This document shows positions 14,201-26,262 of a DNA stretch of 64,000 nucleotides, in pieces. Position numbers and translations under genes: made by a program. Every line of letters begins with the position of its first letter. The first letter of the stretch is position 1. The DNA is from Rhopalosiphum padi (Eukaryota > Arthropoda > Insecta > Hemiptera > Aphididae). The stretch lies in the NCBI RefSeq assembly GCF_020882245.1, contig NC_083600.1:19034001-19098000 (forward strand). The letters are read 5' to 3'. The notes beneath the pieces are model-generated. The model was given only the letters and a program-made list of their open reading frames with translations. It did no database searches and was not told the DNA's origin.

Positions 14201-15900
14201 CCGTAGCTCTCGGTTTGTTAACTACCGCCGTCGTACTTGCCCATATAGTAATTACTCGGTAATGGTATTGTAGTATTATAATTTATAATAATTAATACTG
14301 TAGCGGTGTTACGCCGCAGCTGTATCGTATAATAATTGCAGTTGAGACTGGAAGAAGAAATTAATAATTTATAGTTAGTGCGTAGGTTTTATATTTTTGT
14401 TTTTCGAAAAAAAAACCGTCTCCCCTGAGAGTATAAAAGTATTTTAATATTTTATTAGCTGGTAAGATAACCCCATTCAAAGGAAATATCGTTATCTAAA
14501 TTGTTTTATGCAATTTTCGCGAGACAGTTTTTTCTTTCTATCGTTTTTCCGCGCCGCTTCGTGATTTTAAAAACCCTGATCCCACCACTACCATCACCCT
14601 TAACTGCCGACGTTTCCTTTAAACGTATTATTATTTTATATGACTTCGAGGTAAAAAGCAATTTTTATCTTTTGTCGAAATCGCTAAAAGTAAATAAATA
14701 GTTACTAGTGCCTTGGTACTTAAAATAGTCGGTTATTCAATATAATAATTAAACCTTTTTTTTTATTTATTCCAACTGTTACTGTTACTGTTCTATTAAT
14801 AATATACTTATATTGACTGCTATTTCTTTACCGTGAAATACACTTTTTAAATAGTTTTTTTCTCATTAAAAACACCTTTTGACAATATATTATAACTACC
14901 TACTTACTTAATTATTAAGCATGTTGAATTACTTTGGCAAATAAATAATAACTGATTTAGTTTTATTCAAAATAATAACTTAATCTTATCTTGCAATAAC
15001 CTATTGTATTGAATTTACCTATCATATTTATCATTATTATTTTAATTCATGATTTGCAATTTTACTTCAGACTAATTTATATATAATTAATGTAATCAAC
15101 AAGGCTAAAGTTTCTTTTCTTCTTAAATTCCTAAGTTGTAATAACAAAATTATAATTGCCATATTAATAATTAATAGCAATTACTTTTATTGATAAAATT
15201 AAAAGTTGATTTTATAATATGTCTTATGAATTATTATACATTGTAATGAAAATAAATATCAGATTAATAATAAACATAATAAATATTAACAGTAAGGATT
15301 TACATAGGTTATATAGTACATTCCTATGATAAATAAGTATTTAATTTGCTTATATGAATTAACAACTTTATAATAGTTTTGTTAATTCGTTCAACACTCC
15401 AAATACTATTCTTTAAGTAAATGTTGATTAATTCTAGTATTTAATATAAGAATATGTTATTTTTTTTATAACAATTATATGAAAATTACTTGGCACATCT
15501 ATTTCTAAATTTAACAATAAATATTAATGTATAATATTTTATATTATCAATGCATTATTATTTTTTTTTTCTGAAATATGTTCCCTGTGTTAAGTTTCAG
15601 CTGTTTATTATATAATACTTAGGGATTGAAGTATACCATTTGTTTATTATTAAATACCAATATAATATCTCATTGTTTGGAGTAATTCCATATTTTATCA
15701 AAAAGATCCTGTCAATAATAAACATATATTCCAATCTCAAGAACACAAGGTTAAGGGTAGCTTGTACCTGGCCTTCTGCCACTTATTAGATGTTGATAGA
15801 CATATGAATTGATCCATAAAATCATAATTTTAGAAAATCCTATTGTGCAATAAAAAGACCCTACTTCTGGCACATATCATATTTTTATGACTTATTGTTC
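14201..15900. other. AT-rich spacer upstream of Axin
   Basis: AT-rich sequence with short chance open frames on both strands. I see no splice-flanked coding sequence, RNA gene or clear repeat. Confidence 0.4.
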
Positions 15901-16106
15901 CCCATTCTCCAATCGGAACTGTATTCGCTATCGATTATCCGGGTGGCTTTTATACAGCGTTACCATAACATGCGTTGATTCTGCGTACTACCGCTTCATC
16001 GATCGACAACTACTTGAGTCCGGTTCTGTTGTGCGCAGTTCACCCATATCATATTTTTAGTATTATTATATTCACCTTAAAAATATAAATAAAAAAACCA
16101 CATAAA
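15901..16106 (+). promoter_or_regulatory. Probable Axin proximal promoter and 5' UTR
   Basis: A compact GC-richer stretch sits directly before the Axin start codon within AT-rich DNA. It holds TATCGATT at 15929-15936 and ATCGAT at 15998-16003. Both resemble the DRE motif (TATCGATA) found at many TATA-less insect promoters. A transcription start around 16000-16060 would give a short 5' UTR. The motifs are seen; promoter function is inferred. Confidence 0.4.
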
Positions 16107-19100
16107 ATGGATTGTGGTATGTATTGTTTAGGATAGTTTTACTTTCATATTTTTCCCTGTTTATTCTATTCAGTTAGCTTATCATAACCAATGTTTGTTG
16201 AAAACCGGTAATCATACCTTATGGGTTTGTATTTCCTTAGTATTAATTTTTTTCCCTTGGTTAACTTTTCATCAAAATCATTTTATTATTTTGTTTTGGC
16301 ATAACATATCATCTAAATCAGGCAATTGAGATTTTATAAAGAGTGTGTGATGAAACTGTTTGGTTACAACAGCTAAGTTACTGCTAAGCAGCCATTTTGT
16401 TTTCATTCATCCATGTTTAATAATAATAATAAAAATTCAAACAATGAATAAAAACAGTATGTAATGAATAATTTCATTTTTATGTTGCAGATCTATTTCG
16501 AAATGCCTGTAACAGAGGTAGCAAGGAGCGTGACACCAATAGCTCCATACCTACGGTTATGATGAATAATAATATACTAATTGATTCCGCCAGACCAAAA
16601 GTTTTACCGGGAGAAGAGTCTGAGCGATCGTCTGAGGACAACGCATGTTTAGGTCAAAAATACAAAAACAGTTTTGGTGAGTTTATAAGATATTTTATAA
16701 ATTAGATTTATTATGTATTTGAACTAAATTAATAAATTGTTTTAATATTTAAATTTTAAAGAAAATAAATGTGTAAGATGTCGCAAAACACAAACCGAAT
16801 TATTAATGGCTGGTTCCAAATGCCGTGCATGCAGCATTCAAGATTATGGTAAAATCTTAATAATAATTTTTTATTTAATATTAATAAACATGTATTAATT
16901 AGTAAACCAATAATATTTTCAGCTGGATGCGGTGCACGTCACGATTACGAACCAGCCGACGGTGATAGTGGTGATCGGGGATCATTATCCCCAAATGATG
17001 GCCAAAACTCTGGGCCCATGTTATGGGCCCGTAACTTAGATAGCTTGTTGGCCGACCCCAATGGTGTGAATCTTTTCCGGCAAAACTTGAAGCTGGAAGA
17101 AGAATCTGGACAAGGGCAACAATGCAGCAAGGTGCTCGAGTTTTGGTTAGCGTGTCAAGGGCTCTATGGTCATACAGACCAAAAAGCTGATAAGCTACGT
17201 TCAATTATTTACAAGTAAATCCTCAATAATAATAATAATAATAATAAATAAATATATTTTTGTTTAATGTTATGAAATTTATGTAACATAACTTTTGTTT
17301 TTTGTTTTAGAAAACTGTTCCTAAAAGCAGATTTAGGCATAGATGAAGAATGTCGGAGGTACGTCATGCAGAGGGTTAAAGTATCCATTGCCAACAAAAC
17401 AGCACTTCCTAAAAATCTGTTTGACGAAGCCCTTGTACAAGTAGAAAAATTTCTAAATGATACATTGTATCCGGCATTCTTACAATCTGATACCTACATT
17501 GCTTATATTCGGTCTCTGGACTGTGGCATTGAGTAAGCTAAATTTTTAGTAATGTTCAATTATTATTGTTCTTAATACCTTAAATTTATTTATATTTTAT
17601 TAATTTGTTTTAGCTTTTATGATGGTAAAGTAGTGAACCATATACCAGACACTGAAGAAAAAGTGGTGCCCTCAAGATATCAAGCACCTCCAGATCGCAG
17701 TCAAACTTTGTTAACTCTTAAAGAAGATGCTGAATTGTCTACCCATGAACTTAAGCAATCTAAAGACTTTCCCATGAAATTGACTCAGTCCCTTTTGCAT
17801 ATGTCCCAAAAACAAAGGTCTCATCTGGAAAAAGGAGAGTTTTTACAAAGGTAATATTTTATTTTGAATAGTTGTTGCACGTGAATTAGAGATGCCTACA
17901 GTATAATACATTTTGGAGTGTTTAGTTATTACAATTTATTAGTCAAAAATTATTTAAATAATATTAAAAAAGTAATACTATAACATTCAACATTTTTTAT
18001 TTACAAATTGTTGAAATGGAATATTTATAAACACATTTTGCTTATTATTAAATAATGGTATTTAGCAATTGAGCGTATTGTTAAATGTATCATTTATGGT
18101 TGTGCAATTTTAATGTTAGTTATTGTATTGTATTTGGATTGTTTTTTTTTTTGTGTGCTTGGTAATCAATTGTAGAGCAAAGACTTCAAAAATGGGCATC
18201 TACAACCCAAATCCCAGCACCCCTTATCACCAATCTTGGTGGGGCACAAAACCTAGAGCTACGCACGTATCTTACAATCCAACTTCAGCCCAGGACAGTG
18301 ATCTGGCTAGTCTTAGCGAAGCATCTGTTTCTACTGATTGTTTAAGGAGGTAAGTCTGTCTTTTTATAATTTCACTTCTACCTTACAACAAGAAATCATG
18401 TAAGTACAAAAATGAAAGCAAAAACAAAATATTTAATTAAAATTAATTTATTAGGCAATTGGCTGAGATTCGTGACCCAAAAATTATAGCCAAAAAAAGT
18501 GCTCAATTAGAAATGAAAGAAGTGCAGAAATATGCTCGTAGAAATGTTGAGGGCTCAATGACAGCTACAATTATCCCCCGCACGATGAGAGAACCTCAAT
18601 GCAATGTAAGTAATTCTGTGTTATTGTTAATTTTTCAATATTTTTAATAACAATAATAACCAATATGTTTTTAGAAACCAGCAATGGAACCAAAGATGTT
18701 TGCTTCTATACTCACTGAAAAGTTAGAGAAAATAAAACTGGAACGTGATAATGAAGAGAAATGGGATAATAAATTGATCAAAAATCTTTCAGAGGTTTGT
18801 GAGCTAATTACAATTTTTTTTTTATTATATTTAACTGTTAAATTTTTTTTCAGCTTAAATTTGACAGCGAATCTGGCAAAATTGATGATCCCAAAATGTT
18901 AGATGAAATGTTTAGAGCATCTCTAAAACTACCTGATGGTAGTGATGATGAAATATTAGGTGTGTTTATTGAATCAAATGTTAATATTGCATGTAATAAT
19001 AAAGAAATATACTAACCTCAAAAATATTGTACTAACATGTAAATCAATATAACATTGTTATATGTTAGTTATGGACTAACTAAATGTAACAATTAACTAT

Positions 19101-21063
19101 CTTGTGTAATTTTTTTACTAATACACCTTTAACATTTTTACCTATGCACTCGTCCCATTTAAGAGTAACTTCATGCTGTAAGCTTCTGTACACAGCAGCA
19201 GCAATGAGTGTGGTAACACATACTCAACTGATTGTTTACAATAAAAGCTGACAAAAAAAAATGGTTGAAAACTGATGTAATTAATAATTGTAGTCTAACA
19301 GAACTGGGCATAAACTAGTCCTCACCTGAAGTTATTCTTATTTGAGACAGAACATACATCCTTGTTTGTTCTTACTATCTATTTTTCTAATTTTCTTCTT
19401 ATTTACATTTATTATACGTTTAGATCAACATGTACAAAAATACTTTAAATCGCCACCGAAATCACCTGAACAATCGTTACACAGGCGACAAGGGTCAGGC
19501 AAAGTCAACCGGCCTGTTCAGCAGTTTGCCAGTACTTATCTGGCAGCAGCTAATCCTAATCTGTGCAAACGTAGAGACAAAGTATGTTTGTTTTTCATTT
19601 GGTCAAACAATATAATAGTAACACTTTTAAATATTATTATCAGGATAATCGAGCATCTGGGTACGATAGTGGCAATTACACTGACTTTACAGCAGATAGT
19701 TCTGAACCGGGTCGCCATGTGCCTAAGAGTCGATCTATACCAGACTATCAAAATTTCGTTCCAAATCCAGAGCTTAGAGTGTCGAGTATGCACACATTGA
19801 AACATAATGAAATTATAAATATTAATATATTCAATTTAATGATTAGGTTTAGGACGTCACACTTGGGGTAGCCGACGTACAATGACTGACAGTGGAATCA
19901 GTGTTGTATCCGGACAATCACAATTGCCTACAAATGTCAATAAGACGAGAGAGGAGTAAGTTTATTTTATATTTCAATTTAATTAAATTAAATCTGTATG
20001 CATTGATATAAATTATTTTTATACACATTCCATTAATCACTCATTAAAAATAAATAACCATTATGTCTTATTGCTGTTCTAGCCGGTCGACTAATCGTTG
20101 TATGGTATGGCTTCAAGAGAGTCCAATGTGTGCTGGTGATGCACTTACCGACTCAGGTCCAGCTTTCAGTTGGTGTACTGCGTCCAATAATACCACGACT
20201 GTAAAAGCCTCTTCCCACGGTATGTTAATAATCTTTTTTTGTCATCAACCATTGCATTAATAATATGTATTGGATTTTTTTTTTAGATTGCGCTAACGTA
20301 GATTGTGGTAGTAGCGGCTCCTGGACAAATCACATGCCCAAGCAACCATTTGTTGCTGACCCCAATATGCCACCACCACCTTTCCCCAATACAGATAACC
20401 AGTTGATCGAAGCCGGTCGCAGGCTCAATGACCAGATGACGAAAAAGAATCACAAACAGAGGTAAACTTTTTATTATTTAATAACTATCAATGAAAAAAG
20501 CTGTCATTTTGTATAATTTTAAATCAGTCACACATACATGATACATTATTTAGTATTTCACATTAAAATGCACTTTTACTATATATTTATGTTAATAATA
20601 ATGGTCATTTAGGACTTCTTCTTCATCATCTGGCCGTGGACTACCTGCAGAAGAATCAGCTACACCGTCAACGTCTAGTACAATGACAGCACCACCAACC
20701 ACCACTACTGTCGTGTACAATTTCAATGACGAAGAATTCCCATTTAGGAAGAAAATAGCTGGACATCCAATCACATTAAAACAGTTTATTGAATGTATGC
20801 CAAAGAAAGGACATTACAGGTAACATTTTTTTTATAATTTGAGACATTAAAAATAAATGTATTCATTCTAAGCTAAGCATGATGTATTACCATATTTTAT
20901 GCACATTTTTGACATATTACAATATTTGTAACACAGGTATTTCTTTACTACTGAATTTGATGAATCTCCATCAACCGGCATCCAAGAAGAAATCACTGAC
21001 GACAATCAGATGTTGCCGCTATGGAAGGGCAAAGTTATGGCTAGCCTAAGACTTATCGACTGA
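16107..21063 (+). CDS. Axin: Axin, Wnt-pathway destruction-complex scaffold
   Basis: Cytoplasmic scaffold that gathers APC, GSK3, CK1 and beta-catenin for beta-catenin degradation. Coding exons: 16107-16116, 16491-16676, 16762-16848, 16923-17214, 17311-17532, 17614-17850, 18176-18349, 18455-18605, 18675-18794, 18854-18959, 19424-19581, 19644-19785, 19847-19955, 20083-20219, 20287-20461, 20613-20819, 20937-21063. All joins are GT-AG and the sum is 2640 bp (879 codons plus stop). Seen: a tankyrase-motif-like ARPKVLPGEE in exon 2; four cysteines (C69, C72, C86, C89) in exon 3; an RGS domain at about 132-263 (exons 4-5); the GSK3-binding helix MEPKMFASILTEKLEKI at about 457-473; the beta-catenin helix EILDQHVQKYF across exons 10-11; and a DIX domain at about 800-879 ending in LRLID. 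The first exon codes only MDC plus one base. ATG 16107 was chosen because it reads in frame through every join; a start further upstream is not excluded. Confidence 0.95.
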
Positions 21064-22730
21064 TCGAACAATATTTGATTAATTTATTATATTTTTTATT
21101 AAGTGCCTAGTTTAAGGAACAAATGACTTGTATAATAAATTTAAAATTGTTAATTGTTTTTAAAATACCTTAAGACTGGATTTTAGTCCAAAGGTAACAA
21201 AAAAAAAATAATAATTATAATGTATAATGTAAATCAGTGCCTTAGTTATAAACCAAACACTAATCGATTCCCAATGACTAGTGTGAAAGAACAATAAAAG
21301 TTTGATATTGGTAAAAGAAAAAAAGACTTATACGTTTTGTAAGAAAAACAAATTTTATTGTTTTTTTTGTTATTGCAAAAAATGAAGAAATGTATAAATT
21401 TTTATAAAATGATGTTTTATTTTTATATACCCTAATTATTGATCCTTTTACAATGTAAAAACCTAATTTTTTTGATTATTGTTATTAGTTTTGAATTTAA
21501 TGTGTCTATTTGTGACCTACAATAAAGAGTACAGTGATGTATTTATGCATTTGAACTTTTCTGATAGAAAACTGTTTGTAGTTTGAGATAATTTAACCCA
21601 AAATGTTCTTGAATAATATTTTATAAATTTATAACAACAAAAATATCATAATAGTTTCAATGTTAATGGTCTAATCATAAGATTAAGCCTTTTAATCCAC
21701 TACGAGAATATAAGTTTAAATATATCAAGTATGAGGAATTATAATAGGGTGTATTTAGTAAATTAAAATAGGTAATAATATAATGTATGACAAGGACTCG
21801 TATCTAGTCGAAAACAGTGACAATGCATATCAAAATATTGTAGACCATATTAACTAATAGCTTACAACAAAAACTATAATGCCTAATAATATTTTTTAAA
21901 TGCGGAAGCCTCCTAATTTATTATATTTGATAATTTTTTTTATATTACTTATATAATTATGTAGGTACCTATATAAGATTAAGATGTTTTTTTAATTTCA
22001 AAATACAAGTACCAATTACCTATTATTATTATTTTAAACAAATTATTTCACCGGTAAATGGTTATGTCATATTGTGGTACCTTTATAATTGTAGTGTGGC
22101 TAAAATATCTAATATTTATGTATAATATTTAAAACATGCTCCAATTATATGGTTATAACACGAGTTGCATTATTTGCATTAGTAACGACTAACGAGTAAC
22201 AACTTCTTCACAATCCATTCAAACATTAGCCTAATGCTGTCCGATGTGTGTCCACTGCTATCACAAAATATTCCATGCCGTTGCACTCAAATACTGAAAC
22301 ACGCACAAACCTTCAAGTTCTTGATAGGTAATCCTGATCCCTACAAACCCATCTCTCATTCTTACGCAATTAGCCTAGAAATATCATTTCTCATCAACTA
22401 ATCAAACAAAAATAGTTTTATGCAAATTCAATTTTGATCAAAGCCTATTTATATTTTATGTACCTACTACCTATATAAATATAATACTTATGTATACCTA
22501 CTTAATAAGTAATAATGATCATCAGCTGCCAGTTGAGTACCAGAGTACCTCCTAATCGTACAACTGTGTACTTGGATAAAATGTCTAGACGTCTGGTCCC
22601 TAAACCTACATCACGAAGTTTTCCGCGGTAAAATTCTAAAAGTTCCAAATATACTTATACGATTCAACCTCAACGGCACAGACTCGTCCAGCAGCACAGT
22701 GCGGGTAATGGCCGATACTTACCTACGCGT
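21064..22730. other. Convergent intergenic region with Axin polyadenylation signals
   Basis: Axin (+) and the IQUB homologue (-) end toward each other here. AATAAA hexamers for Axin lie at 21134-21139, 21293-21298 and 21521-21526; the last two sit in good 3' UTR context. Beyond about 21600 the sequence is AT-rich with no coding signal. A strong donor-like GTAAGT on the - strand (about 22718-22723) lies just past the IQUB stop. Confidence 0.5.
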
Positions 22731-24809
22731 CTATTTCCGCGTATTGATGTTAAAACGATCAGCGACGGTTTTCCAATGTTTCGACAATGGTTTCGTCCTG
22801 TTGGCGGCGGTCCGGTGGTCGACTGCCTGCACCAGGTTGCTGAACTGAAGTCGGGCCATCAGGTGTTTGTTGGTGACGGACCGGACGAACTGATCGTCGT
22901 AACAGTCGGCCGGGTCGCCGTCCAGCCGGCAGTGGGACTCCGCTTCTGCCTTGGTAAGCAGTACGCAGTTCCACGGAGACCAGGGCTCGTGACGGCGCCA
23001 CCGGACCAGTCGAAGCCCGTTGAGCTGACCCGACTCGCCGACCGCCGACTTCTCACGCCACACGACGGACACCAGCCGGTACACCTCGGTGGGCTGCATC
23101 AGGAAACACTCGGATCCGTACGCGGCCATCTGCATCTCGTCGTGCCGGAGCGCTTTCAGCATCCGTCGGTACGGCGCCATATCGATGCGCTTGTGTCCCA
23201 CCTGTTCGGTCCACTCGCAACTGGCGCACACGTTGGTCCGGTTCACGCGGCTCTCCAGCGAAAAGTCGGTGGCCGCCAAGTTGCGTTTGCACCGGATGCA
23301 CGTGTACACGTTGAGCAGCCGCTTCTCGGTGGGCCGGTAGTACGAGTCCGCTTCCGGGTTTACGTCCGGCTGCCGGATGTAGTGACGAAACATCTGCTCG
23401 ACCCGGGACCGCGCCGACCGCAGGCTGGCCGCGTCCGCGCCCATTGCAGCCAGGCCCTTTTCCACGGCCACGGCGGCCAGTAAGTGCTCCTTGTACTTGT
23501 AACATGACCCAGACACCGCGGCGTGCAGCTCGTCCAATGCTTCGGTCCGGTTCACACCCTCGTGCGGGATCACGATTTTCGCGTAGATCTCCTTTAGTGC
23601 ACGGGCCTTCTGGTTGCCCACCGTGTCCACGGTAAGTAGCTTGCCCGCTCTGTTCTTGAACATCTTCGGCTTGGACGTCTTGTTCAGGAACGTCACGTCG
23701 TCGTGCTTGGTCAGCTCGTACTTGAGATCCGACCGCTGTTTCTCCATCTCCAACAGGAATTTGATCTCTTTCTTGAGCAGGTTCATCTGCGCCGCCTTCC
23801 TAGACTTCTCCGCCTCGATCTCCTTGATCCGCTGTCGCTCCTTCTTCCACCACTTTCCGATCATCGTGTACAGCGAATAGAAGTGCTGCTGCTTAGATTC
23901 CAGAGCCGATGTTACCACCGCACCGCTGTCCGGTCCCGACGTCGTGCTGCGCGACTGCCTCTGCCGCAGCAGCAGCCGTCGCTGTTCGTCGTCCATCTCC
24001 GCTTCGGCTGCAGCCGCCAGACGCCGTCTCTTGCGCGCCGCCAAAGTCCTCCTGAACGCCCGCTGTATCTTGAGCACGCTATTCAGGACGTGATCTTCCC
24101 GTAACCATGATTCATAACTGTGGTAACGTCCGGGCTTCACCTGCTTTCCGTCCATCATGTACACGGAACCGCCGCTGCAAAACTCGTCGTGATTGGTCTG
24201 CGTCCACGTCGTTCGGCTCGTCGGCCGGCCCACCGCCCTGTCCATGCAAGTCTGCGTCCGGCCGTCCGTCCGGTGAACGACGTTCGCGTCGCTGACCACA
24301 GGCCTGCAGGGATCGGTCTGCGCGGCCGCGTGGTGGTACGTCTTGCCGGTCCGCTTGTCCCGGTACCCGCCCAGCCACCGTTTGTGATGGCCGTCAGCCG
24401 GGCCACACCGTTCGATTTCCACCACCAGTTGCCTGCGGTTCACGTCCACTGTGATGACGTCCACCGCTGGCAAGTAGTACGCGGGTGGCTTGGGAAGCCG
24501 TACGCCGTCACCTCTCAAGCGCAGTTCGAAAATGCCCAACGACGTCGCCCCGAGTTCCTCGAGCGTCTGCTCGTCGCGAGGTCTACTCGACACTTCTCCC
24601 CCCACTTCTTCGCGCTCGACAATGATCAGGTTCTGGTCCACGTTCAGCGTCCGATGCAGGTGCGACCTGAGCGCACCGATGTCCGTGTTCAGGTCAAACG
24701 CTTGCGTCAGCGTTTCGTTAGCGTCCGTGAGGAACTTGACCGTCACTATCTCGTTGCCGCGATAGTTTTCGGGTTTCTCTTCAAAACTTTGACACGCTTT
24801 ACCCGGCAT
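22731..24809 (-). CDS. IQUB: IQ and ubiquitin-like domain protein, IQUB homologue
   Basis: Intact single-exon frame of 692 codons; vertebrate IQUB is somewhat longer (about 790 residues). IQUB proteins belong to motile cilia and flagella (radial-spoke/axoneme), so a sperm role is the likely one in an insect. Seen in order: a ubiquitin-like region at about 20-105; the IQUB-type signature GYRDKRTGKTYHH near 148-160; an IQ motif KIQRAFRRTLAARKRR at about 247-262 for calmodulin-type binding; a charged coiled-coil-like stretch at about 318-365; and cysteine pairs C504/C507 and C528/C531 that could hold a zinc ion. The gene is strikingly GC-rich and intronless beside 17-exon Axin, which suggests retroposition or intron loss. 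The stop TAG is followed within 10 bases by TAG|GTAAGT, a strong splice donor. The start is the first ATG of the frame. The family call rests on domain order and remembered similarity. Confidence 0.88.
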   Translation of the reverse strand: MPGKACQSFEEKPENYRGNEIVTVKFLTDANETLTQAFDLNTDIGALRSHLHRTLNVDQNLIIVEREEVGGEVSSRPRDEQTLEELGATSLGIFELRLRGDGVRLPKPPAYYLPAVDVITVDVNRRQLVVEIERCGPADGHHKRWLGGYRDKRTGKTYHHAAAQTDPCRPVVSDANVVHRTDGRTQTCMDRAVGRPTSRTTWTQTNHDEFCSGGSVYMMDGKQVKPGRYHSYESWLREDHVLNSVLKIQRAFRRTLAARKRRRLAAAAEAEMDDEQRRLLLRQRQSRSTTSGPDSGAVVTSALESKQQHFYSLYTMIGKWWKKERQRIKEIEAEKSRKAAQMNLLKKEIKFLLEMEKQRSDLKYELTKHDDVTFLNKTSKPKMFKNRAGKLLTVDTVGNQKARALKEIYAKIVIPHEGVNRTEALDELHAAVSGSCYKYKEHLLAAVAVEKGLAAMGADAASLRSARSRVEQMFRHYIRQPDVNPEADSYYRPTEKRLLNVYTCIRCKRNLAATDFSLESRVNRTNVCASCEWTEQVGHKRIDMAPYRRMLKALRHDEMQMAAYGSECFLMQPTEVYRLVSVVWREKSAVGESGQLNGLRLVRWRRHEPWSPWNCVLLTKAEAESHCRLDGDPADCYDDQFVRSVTNKHLMARLQFSNLVQAVDHRTAANRTKPLSKHWKTVADRFNINTRK

Positions 24810-25223
24810 TGTATCAACGAGTGACGATATTATACTTTATCATCAAACAACATTTATCAATATAGGTTAAGGGTGGGCGACGTTACGATATTATATATTC
24901 ACGGTTTTCGCAGGAGGGATGATTTAACACGATCTGTAGTCCTATACCAGCTCAGGGAAGTACTATTGATCACACTTAAATCGCTATGGCGACCCGGGTT
25001 GCAGGTTGGAATTGTTATTTATTAATAATTAAGACATTTAATTTTTTTTTCATATAATATATAAATATATATTAGTTACAACTCAGTGGTTGTTAAATAT
25101 TATTCATTAAATTAAGCTGTATTGTACAAAAATGAAATAAGGATTATTATAATTATTTACAGATGTTCCTAATAAGTTTTGTATAATACGAGGTATAATT
25201 TATAACGATAAATAGGTTTTTCC
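24810..25223 (-). promoter_or_regulatory. IQUB upstream region with X-box-like RFX motif
   Basis: The 414-bp gap between the CEP20-like stop and the IQUB start. At 24980-24993 the + strand reads ATCGCTATGGCGAC (minus GTCGCCATAGCGAT), which fits the RFX X-box pattern RYYNYY-N(1-3)-RRNRAC with a 2-base spacer. It lies 171 bp before the IQUB ATG. X-boxes drive ciliary genes in animals. The match is seen; use by RFX is inferred. Confidence 0.5.
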
Positions 25224-26262
25224 TCAATTGTCTAAGGGTTCTTGATTGTCTCCATCTTTATTCTTAAACATTGTAATCAACACTGTTAAAAGAGGCCTGA
25301 AACCAATAAAATTAAAATTAGTGAACATATTATAATATATTATTATATTATTAATATAATTTGAAATAATGCCCAATGGCCTATCGTATAGATAATAATA
25401 ATAATAATAATTTATTTAGTAAATAATTCAAATTTACACTTATAGTTATAAATATACAAGATACATGTTTGCAACTCCCCTTTAAGCATAGCATAGAGCT
25501 TGTTTTTTTTTGAGGGGGGGGGGGGGGTATATAAGTTTTAATACTTACAGTTTTAATGTTTCATCAGTGTCTTCAAGACCTAATAATGAAGTCATCTGCT
25601 TACGATAACCATTTGCCTTTAACTCTGTTCCCAATTCTTAAAATAGTAAAATAAATATTAATTAAATATTACTATCCGAATTAATAATTTTTATTTTATT
25701 TTAAACGTATACCTTTCTTAAACATTGTGTTTGTGAGTTGATATCCCATCCAATCCATGTATTCAAATATGAGCTTATTAATCAATTCAGTTGTTTCAGA
25801 TTGTACAGGTTTATTTTTTGCTATATTAATCACACGTTTGTTTACCAAGATTTTCTTTATTTCGGTTTCTACAGTTGATACAAAGTTGTTCCAATTGGGT
25901 CCATCTTTTAGAGATTGTTTAACAACTGAGAATAAAACAAAATAATAATAATCAACAAATAGTAATAATATTAATAGCTACATTTATTTTGTTAATAGAT
26001 TATGGCATGAAAATTATAAAAATAAAATAATGTATGAATCAATAGCTCTAAAATTTAAAATATACATACTTATTACTTAATATAACTTAATGTAATTAAT
26101 TTTTATGGATAAATTAGTTTTTTTTTCGTGGTCTTTCCTCCCTAGATTCGTATAGCACCGAAATTTATTGTACAAGCAGGTAATGATTTTTAATAGAGGC
26201 AAGTCGTGGGTACCTTCGTGCAACTTTGCGTCCACGGCGTCAATTTGTTGTTCCATCGCCAC
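25224..26262 (-). CDS. LisH-domain centrosomal/ciliary protein, CEP20 (FOPNL)-like
   Basis: Four minus-strand exons: 26214-26262, 25713-25925, 25549-25636, 25224-25296. They splice GT-AG in consistent phase to 423 bp (140 codons plus stop). Seen: an amphipathic N-terminal stretch (VVKQSLKDGPNWNNFV), then a LisH-type dimerisation segment at about 62-92 (ELINKLIFEYMDWMGYQLT), then ETLKLPLLTVLITMF near the C-terminus. This order matches the TON_N/LisH layout of CEP20 (FOPNL), whose LINELIREYL and IPLLYGILAHFL segments align in the same positions. CEP20 acts at centrioles and centriolar satellites in cilium formation. The human protein is about 174 residues, so this one lacks a tail. The first intron has an unusual donor, GTACCC, making exon 1 the least certain part; FGFR1OP or OFD1 N-termini are related alternatives. 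Intron 3 holds a 14-base G run (25514-25527). Confidence 0.78.

Noticed and set aside
13002..14273. Many overlapping open frames on both strands in the GC-rich island
   Set aside because: They arise from CGN, GT and poly(A) simple repeats and contradict each other by strand.
22759..24824. Long frames antisense or shifted relative to IQUB, up to 235 codons
   Set aside because: Shadows of a GC-rich coding sequence; only the 692-codon frame shows domains.
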